Assembly: GCA_002413665.1 (NCBI GenBank) | Contig: DHXK01000007.1 | Span: 45,224 to 55,366, forward strand | Origin: Legionellales bacterium UBA5158 | GTDB lineage: Bacteria > Pseudomonadota > Gammaproteobacteria > DSM-16500 | Direction of reading: 5' to 3' | Length of the DNA: 10,143 nt | In this document: positions 5,665 through 10,143 of the stretch, piece by piece | How the letters are laid out: every line of letters starts with the position of its first letter | Position numbering within the stretch: the first letter of the stretch is position 1 | Program-made: the position numbers and the translations under genes | Notes under the pieces: model-generated | Database searches by the model: none | Told to the model about the DNA's origin: nothing | What the model saw: only the letters and a program-made list of their open reading frames with translations

Positions 5665-6239
5665 TGTTTAGTTCCATGAATACAGCCGGTGCTTTTTTAA
5701 TTAATACGATATTCGATATGTATATTTTTATTTTAATTATGCGAATTATTTTAGTCGCTATTCGCATAGATTATTACAACCCTATGTCACAATTTGTCGT
5801 TAAGCTCACTCAAGGTATCGTGACTCCCATTAGAAAAATTATTCCAAATTATAAGAATTTAGAACTTGCTACAGTGCTTCTAGTTATCCTTGTAGAAGCT
5901 CTAAAGTTTTTTTTATTAGGTTTATTGTTGGTCGGCATTCCTAATATTTTCGGTATCCTCGTGCTCTCCGTCGCAGATGCATTACAATTTAGTTTAAATA
6001 TATTTTTTTACGCCATTATCATTCAAGCTATTTTTAGTTGGGTTCAACCTGGTAACACACAAATCACTTATATCTTAGCGAGAATGACAGGGCCATTAAT
6101 GCGTCCTGTTCAACGCACTATTCCTCCTATTGGAGGTATAGACATAACGCCTATTCCTGTGATGATAGGTTTAAAGTTGTTAATTATTTTAGTAACAATG
6201 CCATTATTGAGTTTAGGCCAAGCCATGGCTTTTAGTTAA
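5664..6239 (+). CDS. yggT: YggT family inner-membrane protein
   Basis: A 191-residue integral membrane protein with two copies of the YGGT domain: about residues 10-85, and about 105-180 with S-W-V-Q-P-G-N and the M-T-G-P-L-M-R-P-V-Q-R-T-I-P-P loop that marks the family. Each copy has two hydrophobic helices. The family is conserved beside proC in gammaproteobacteria, and relatives in plastids and other bacteria have been linked to membrane organisation and osmotic or division phenotypes; the exact role is unsettled. It starts on the last base of proC and ends 19 bases before rdgB, so the three genes form one operon. Confidence 0.93.
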   Translation: MFSSMNTAGAFLINTIFDMYIFILIMRIILVAIRIDYYNPMSQFVVKLTQGIVTPIRKIIPNYKNLELATVLLVILVEALKFFLLGLLLVGIPNIFGILVLSVADALQFSLNIFFYAIIIQAIFSWVQPGNTQITYILARMTGPLMRPVQRTIPPIGGIDITPIPVMIGLKLLIILVTMPLLSLGQAMAFS

Positions 6240-6258
6240 CGCATACAGAGAAAAAACT

Positions 6259-6864
6259 ATGAAAATTGTTTTTGCAAGTAACAATGCAGGAAAAACGCGA
6301 GAGCTACAAACCTTGCTTGCGGATTTTAAAATTACACTCGTGCCTCAAAGAGAAATGGGTGTCAATGACATCGTTGAAACGGCTTCAACCTTTGTAGAAA
6401 ATGCTTTACTCAAAGCAAGACATGCTAGTGAATTAACTGGGCTTCCTGCGCTGGCAGATGATTCGGGTTTAGCTGTCTCAGCTCTCGGAGGCGCCCCGGG
6501 AATTTATTCCGCGCGTTATGCAGGCCCCCAATTTTCTCCTAAAGATAATATATTAAAGTTGTTAGACGATCTAAAAAATATTCCTGATAACAATCGTCAG
6601 GCTTGCTTTCATTGCGTACTCGTTTACTTAACTCACGCAGCAGATCCTACACCTCTTATCTGTCATGGCACATGGAAAGGCTCTATTTTAAGAACTCTGC
6701 AAGGAGAAGGCGGATTTGGTTATGACCCTGTTTTTTACGTTCCAAGTGAACATCTTAGTGCTGCGCAATTAACACCTGAGATTAAAAATCAGTTAAGCCA
6801 TCGCGGTAAAGCATTACGATTACTGATGGAACAATTGCCAGAAAAATTAATCAGTGATTTTTGA
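6259..6864 (+). CDS. rdgB: RdgB/HAM1 family XTP/dITP pyrophosphatase
   Basis: Hydrolyses the deaminated purine nucleotides dITP and XTP (and ITP) to monophosphates plus pyrophosphate, keeping them out of DNA and RNA. At 201 residues it has full family length. Motifs: S7-N-N-A-G-K12 (phosphate binding), E40 (metal), A66-D-D68-S-G-L71 (D68 matches the catalytic Asp), E150-G-G-F-G-Y-D-P157 (base recognition) and S180-H-R-G-K-A-L at the C-terminus. It has a modest AGAG ribosome site and is the last gene of the proC–yggT–rdgB operon. The yggU that usually lies between yggT and rdgB is absent, and hemW, the common next gene, is replaced by an inverted repeat and an ABC transporter. Confidence 0.96.
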   Translation: MKIVFASNNAGKTRELQTLLADFKITLVPQREMGVNDIVETASTFVENALLKARHASELTGLPALADDSGLAVSALGGAPGIYSARYAGPQFSPKDNILKLLDDLKNIPDNNRQACFHCVLVYLTHAADPTPLICHGTWKGSILRTLQGEGGFGYDPVFYVPSEHLSAAQLTPEIKNQLSHRGKALRLLMEQLPEKLISDF

Positions 6865-6897
6865 AACACAATAAAAAATTCATCTCGAAATGTCACG

Positions 6898-6964
6898 ACC
6901 GAGCCGCGACCGTCAGGGAGTGCAACATTTGTTTGGAGATCACTCCCTAACGGTCGCGTTCGGT
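6898..6964. repeat. GC-rich imperfect inverted repeat (REP/MITE-like)
   Basis: Two arms of about 24 bases (6898-6922 and 6941-6964) pair with few mismatches around an 18-base loop. The inner stem GGGAGTG / CACTCCC and the outer stem CGCGACCGT / ACGGTCGCG are markedly GC-rich in an AT-rich setting. No T-run follows, so it is not a typical terminator, though the hairpin could still end or protect the rdgB transcript. Its size and look suit an interspersed palindromic element. Confidence 0.72.
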
Positions 6965-7001
6965 AAGTTTGGGATAGTTTCATTAAACGAAGGATTAAAG
7001 T

Positions 7002-7925
7002 ATGCCCGCTCTGTCTGTTACTAATCTCACTAAACAATATTCAAACGGCTTAGTTGCATTAAAGGGAATTAATTTAACAGTAGAGGAAGGCGATTTTTTT
7101 GCATTGTTAGGACAAAATGGTGCCGGAAAATCTACGACCATAGGGATTATCTGTTCGTTAGTCAATAAAACCTCTGGCAAAGTGTTAGTGTTCGGGCATG
7201 ACATTGATAAAGATTTAGATGCTGCAAAATTATGTATAGGTGTTGTTCCACAGGAAATGAATTTCAATCCTTTCGAAAAAATCTCTCACATCATTATGAA
7301 CGAAGCAGGTTATTACGGTGTTCCGCGTAAGATTGCTGAAAAACGTACAGAATTTTATTTTAAAAAATTAGGCTTATGGGAAAAACGAGACTCTGCTGCA
7401 TTACGCTTACTGCGTGGCATGAAGCGCAGATTAATGATAGCTCGCGCGCTAGTCACTGAACCAAAATTACTGATACTTGATGAACCCACTGCCGGTGTAG
7501 ATATTGAATTACGACATATGTTATGGGAATTTTTAACTGAATTAAATGCCCAAGGCACCACTATTATTTTAACGACGCATTATTTAGAAGAAGCTGAACA
7601 TCTTTGTAAAAACGTTGCGATTATTGATCAGGGTGAAATGATAGAACACGCCAACATGAAATCTTTTATTAATCGTCTCGATACGCAAACTATGATTTTA
7701 GATTTAGAAAAACCACTCTACACAATACCTGAAGGTTTACATTATCCTTGTCGATTAATAGATGAGACTTCCATAGAGATTAAAGTTAGCAAACATCAAT
7801 CGCTAAATGCATTATTTAGCACATTGACTGAAAATAATATCAACGTCACTAGCTTGCGTAATAAGACAAATCGATTAGAAGAATTATTTATTGATTTGAT
7901 TGCCAACAACAAAAGCGAATCTTAA
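7002..7925 (+). CDS. yadG: ABC transporter ATP-binding protein, YadG-like
   Basis: The ATPase subunit of an ABC-2 type exporter, 307 residues, very close in sequence to E. coli YadG. Walker A is G37-Q-N-G-A-G-K-S-T45, Walker B is L156-L-I-L-D160-E-P and the switch His is H193 in T-T-H-Y-L-E-E. The ABC signature, which reads L-S-G-G-M in YadG, reads L136-L-R-G-M140, so the Ser and the first Gly that contact ATP are replaced. The rest is intact, including K-R-R-L-M-I-A-R-A directly after it. A strong AAGGA site lies seven bases before the ATG. It ends 13 bases before the YadH-like permease. YadGH substrates are not firmly known. Confidence 0.93.
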   Translation: MPALSVTNLTKQYSNGLVALKGINLTVEEGDFFALLGQNGAGKSTTIGIICSLVNKTSGKVLVFGHDIDKDLDAAKLCIGVVPQEMNFNPFEKISHIIMNEAGYYGVPRKIAEKRTEFYFKKLGLWEKRDSAALRLLRGMKRRLMIARALVTEPKLLILDEPTAGVDIELRHMLWEFLTELNAQGTTIILTTHYLEEAEHLCKNVAIIDQGEMIEHANMKSFINRLDTQTMILDLEKPLYTIPEGLHYPCRLIDETSIEIKVSKHQSLNALFSTLTENNINVTSLRNKTNRLEELFIDLIANNKSES

Positions 7926-7938
7926 AGAGATAGTCATT

Positions 7939-8718
7939 ATGCAATTACGTACACAACAAATTTATATAGCGCTATTGACTATTTTGCGTAAAGAGGTTGT
8001 TCGTTTCATGCGGATTTGGTCTCAGACTCTTTTACCACCCGTTATCACAATGGCTTTATATTTTTTAATTTTTGGAAAATTAGTCGGCTCACAAATACAA
8101 AATATATCGGGCTTCACCTACATGCAGTATATTGTTCCTGGTTTAGTGATGATGTCTATCATGACTAATGCATATGCCAATACATCGACTTCTTTTTTTG
8201 GCGCAAAATTTAGCAAGAGCATTGAAGAAATCTTAGTCGCACCTGTACCCAATTACGTTATTTTATTAGGCTTTGTGTTTGGCGGAATGCTAAGAGGATT
8301 GATAGTTGGTTTGTTAGTCATGCTAATTTCATTATTTTTTACACATTTACACATACATAATATTTGGATAGTCCTGTCTATGGCACTTCTTGCCTCCATG
8401 CTATTTTCATTAGGCGGCTTGATTAATGGCATTTTTGCGAAAAAATTTGATGACGTATCGTTTATTCCTACTTTTATATTAATGCCTCTAACTTATTTAG
8501 GTGGAGTGTTTTATTCAGTACAGCAATTACCCCCTTTTTGGCGTATGATTTCTACTTTCAATCCTATACTCAATGTGGTCGATTCATTTCGTTTTGGCAT
8601 ATTAGGGATATCAGATCTCAATGTATATTTTAGTTTTTTGATGGTAGGGGGGTTATTTATCATTCTTCTGTTGTGGTGCTTGATTATGTTACATCGTGGG
8701 ACAGGCATGCGAACTTAA
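7939..8718 (+). CDS. yadH: ABC-2 type transporter permease, YadH-like
   Basis: The membrane subunit of the YadG-like ATPase, 259 residues against 256 in E. coli YadH. The ATG at 7939 is preferred over an in-frame ATG at 7900 inside the ATPase gene, because only the former matches the family N-terminus (...K-E-V-V-R-F-M-R-I-W-S-Q-T-L-L-P-P) and has an AGAG-type ribosome site. About six hydrophobic helices are visible, with family blocks P-G-L-V-M-M-S at about residue 70, S-F-F-G-A-K-F, I-E-E-I-L-V-A-P-V-P and P-L-T-Y-L-G-G-V-F-Y-S in the second half. It probably dimerises with two ATPase subunits as an exporter in the inner membrane. Confidence 0.94.
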   Translation: MQLRTQQIYIALLTILRKEVVRFMRIWSQTLLPPVITMALYFLIFGKLVGSQIQNISGFTYMQYIVPGLVMMSIMTNAYANTSTSFFGAKFSKSIEEILVAPVPNYVILLGFVFGGMLRGLIVGLLVMLISLFFTHLHIHNIWIVLSMALLASMLFSLGGLINGIFAKKFDDVSFIPTFILMPLTYLGGVFYSVQQLPPFWRMISTFNPILNVVDSFRFGILGISDLNVYFSFLMVGGLFIILLLWCLIMLHRGTGMRT

Positions 8719-8763
8719 TTTTTTTATGATACCTTTACTCACATTTTTATTAATAGGAATTTT

Positions 8764-9126
8764 ATGAAACCCTTACCCAAACATATTTCTCACAATGATA
8801 GTCATCTTTTTTCTCCATTTGCTATTCTTCCAAATGTGCTTAGTATCGCTTTTGTAATCGGGTGCTATTATTTGTTGCTGAGTAATAACATCATGCCTGA
8901 TAAGCAAGTATTTTTTTATTGGACTATGAAAGTCATTATTGGCTTCAACATTCTAGCCGCTTCTGCACGTTCTCTCTTTGCGCCTATCTTCGCAGTCTTA
9001 ATAGGAATACTCAGTCTATTTACAAGTACGGTTTACAATATTACCCTTATCACTTCCGCTGAATCGTGGCAGCTTATCATGGTCGCATTAGTAGGATTTG
9101 TGATTCTTATCACTTTTAGGTTGTAA
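8764..9126 (+). CDS. small integral membrane protein, hypothetical
   Basis: I do not recognise this 120-residue protein. It has a short polar His-rich N-terminus and about four hydrophobic helices (near 20-41, 51-72, 74-95 and 101-119), leaving almost no soluble part. The ATG follows a good AGGA site. It lies 45 bases downstream of the permease gene on the same strand and could be cotranscribed with it, but membership in the transporter is not shown. No enzyme motif is visible. Confidence 0.75.
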   Translation: MKPLPKHISHNDSHLFSPFAILPNVLSIAFVIGCYYLLLSNNIMPDKQVFFYWTMKVIIGFNILAASARSLFAPIFAVLIGILSLFTSTVYNITLITSAESWQLIMVALVGFVILITFRL

Positions 9127-9163
9127 ATTTTTCAGAATGACACTCTCAACATAAGGATTTTGC

Positions 9164-9493
9164 ATGTTTAAACATATTACCGCTCTTCTCGTCTTTAGTA
9201 TTTTAATACTGTTAGCTATGCCACAAGCACAATTGGGTTTACATACGCTACTGGCTTTACATGACTGGATTGCTGTAGCACTTAAACAAGTTTTCTCAGG
9301 CGGTATAGCAGGAAATTTAATTCGTGAGTTAATCGCACTATTAGCATTACCTCTGCTAATCGGATTAATACCCACCGCTATTTATTGGCTAATAAGACGA
9401 GCTTGGTTTCCGTATTTCATGACTTTCGTATGGGTAGTGTGGTTAATTCAAACGGCTGCTTTGGTTATTCAATATGCGCCAGTACATGGCTAA
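9164..9493 (+). CDS. small integral membrane protein, hypothetical
   Basis: I do not recognise this 109-residue protein. Hydrophobic helices lie near 4-21, 54-75 and 82-104; the stretch between the first two (about 25-50) is amphipathic and ends S-G-G-I-A-G-N. An Arg-Arg pair before the last helix fits a positive-inside loop. The ribosome site is AAGGA, six bases before the ATG. It follows the previous membrane-protein gene by 37 bases and ends just before a stem-loop shared with coq7, so it is probably the last gene of this transcript. Confidence 0.78.
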   Translation: MFKHITALLVFSILILLAMPQAQLGLHTLLALHDWIAVALKQVFSGGIAGNLIRELIALLALPLLIGLIPTAIYWLIRRAWFPYFMTFVWVVWLIQTAALVIQYAPVHG

Positions 9494-9505
9494 GTGACTT
9501 AAAGA

Positions 9506-9528
9506 TGTAGGGTGTTAAGCACCCTACA
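9506..9528. terminator. stem-loop between convergent genes
   Basis: A perfect 9-bp stem (TGTAGGGTG / CACCCTACA) encloses a five-base loop. It sits 12 bases after the membrane-protein stop and covers the coq7 stop codon. There is no clean T-run on either side (only TCTTTA on the minus side), so termination strength is uncertain. Confidence 0.65.
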
Positions 9529-10143
9529 CCCAGAAAGCTGTTTTAACCATTAGCTTTGAAATAAAACGCATGATTGTTTTAATAACGGGGGGTAATATTG
9601 CAGCACCTAATTGTATCGCTGCATCACGATGTTCAGCTTCATCCTTTTGCATTTGTTGTAAAATAGTAGCGCTTTTTTTATCATTTTCAGGCAATAAGTT
9701 TAGATGTTTTTTTAAATGTTTTACAACTTGCTTTTCCGTTTCAGCGACAAATCCTAAACTCCACTTATCTCCAATCAATCCTGCGCTCACACCTATGGCA
9801 AATGAACCCGCGTACCAAAAGGGATTTAAATAACTCGTATGACTGCCTAACTCATCTAAACGCTTATTACACCAAGAAAGATGGTCGCCTTCTTCGATCG
9901 CTGCCTTTTGCATATATTCACGGACAACAGCATTGCGCGTAGTGAGGCTTTGGCCATGATAGAGAGCTTGCGCAGACACTTCTCCTGCATGATTAACTCG
10001 CATTAATCCCGCAGATTGTTTACGCTCTTGAATGCTCAGCTCAGGCTCAGCTGTATTTTCAGCCGGATAAATCCGCTCTGTTGTCGCAGCCACACCTGCG
10101 ATTGTACGCAAGGCTTGATCCACACTCATGCAGAGCTGATCAA
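9524..10143 (-). CDS. coq7: Coq7-type 3-demethoxyubiquinol hydroxylase (5' partial)
   Basis: A di-iron monooxygenase of ubiquinone synthesis that hydroxylates demethoxyubiquinol at the inner membrane; it does the job that the flavoenzyme UbiF does in E. coli. Numbering from the internal ATG at 10129: di-iron ligands E50 (N-H-A-G-E-V), E80-x-x-H83 (E-E-G-D-H-L), E132 (A-E-T-E-K) and E164-x-x-H167 (D-E-A-E-H). A hydrophobic stretch at about 101-121 fits membrane association. The ATG at 10129 lacks a ribosome site, and the frame stays open to the edge as ...D-Q-L-C before it, resembling the I-D-R-L-L-L-Q-A-D-T-A-L-R-T start of Pseudomonas Coq7. The gene therefore most likely begins beyond the window. 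It is convergent with the small membrane-protein genes. Confidence 0.94.
   Translation of the reverse strand, partial: DQLCMSVDQALRTIAGVAATTERIYPAENTAEPELSIQERKQSAGLMRVNHAGEVSAQALYHGQSLTTRNAVVREYMQKAAIEEGDHLSWCNKRLDELGSHTSYLNPFWYAGSFAIGVSAGLIGDKWSLGFVAETEKQVVKHLKKHLNLLPENDKKSATILQQMQKDEAEHRDAAIQLGAAILPPVIKTIMRFISKLMVKTAFWV

Noticed and set aside
6789..7267. Two minus-strand open frames of 82 and 90 codons
   Set aside because: The first crosses the palindrome and antisense rdgB; the second is antisense to yadG. No family resemblance and no ribosome site were seen.
7900..7938. Longer YadH start at 7900
   Set aside because: The 13 extra residues are not family-like and lie inside the ATPase gene; the ATG at 7939 fits E. 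coli YadH length.

Overview
The window looks like a stretch of an AT-rich gammaproteobacterial chromosome. The block proC–yggT–rdgB, a YadG/YadH-type ABC transporter pair and a Coq7-type ubiquinone hydroxylase together fit an aerobic, ubiquinone-using gammaproteobacterium. The low G+C and the use of Coq7 suggest something near Legionellales or Coxiella-like bacteria; this placement is inference, not proof.

Left part (1-2951), accessory. A large membrane protein, cut by the left edge, joins two cyclic-nucleotide-binding domains, a PqqD-like peptide-binding domain and an M50 (site-2-protease type) zinc protease. Facing it on the minus strand are a 50-residue Lys-rich peptide gene ending in a Gly-rich tail (1963-2115, found by reading the gap) and a 151-residue protein with the D-x-x-W-H-x-H signature of glycine-rich-domain-protein-like (DUF1399) proteins. 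The group resembles a peptide maturation, cleavage or export locus. No partner has been proven, and more of it may lie left of the window.

Middle part (2907-4830), accessory. Three copies of GGTTGACAATAA, 21-22 bp apart, precede a winged-helix + GHKL ATPase + STAS-like (DUF4325-like) protein, which looks like a one-polypeptide switch. Next comes a minus-strand MazE/MazF toxin–antitoxin pair with a clear promoter and palindromic operators. The pair lies between two exact copies of a 15-bp sequence, one of which contains the stop codon of the ATPase gene. Together with its higher G+C, this suggests that the pair was inserted.

Right part (4831-10143), housekeeping. proC (proline synthesis), yggT (membrane protein) and rdgB (nucleotide-pool cleaning) form a tight operon. 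A GC-rich inverted repeat of REP/MITE appearance separates it from yadG-yadH (ABC exporter; the ATPase has an atypical signature motif). Two small membrane proteins of unknown function follow. A stem-loop then closes the convergent junction with coq7, whose 5' end runs off the right edge.

No tRNA, rRNA, CRISPR array or transposase gene was seen.
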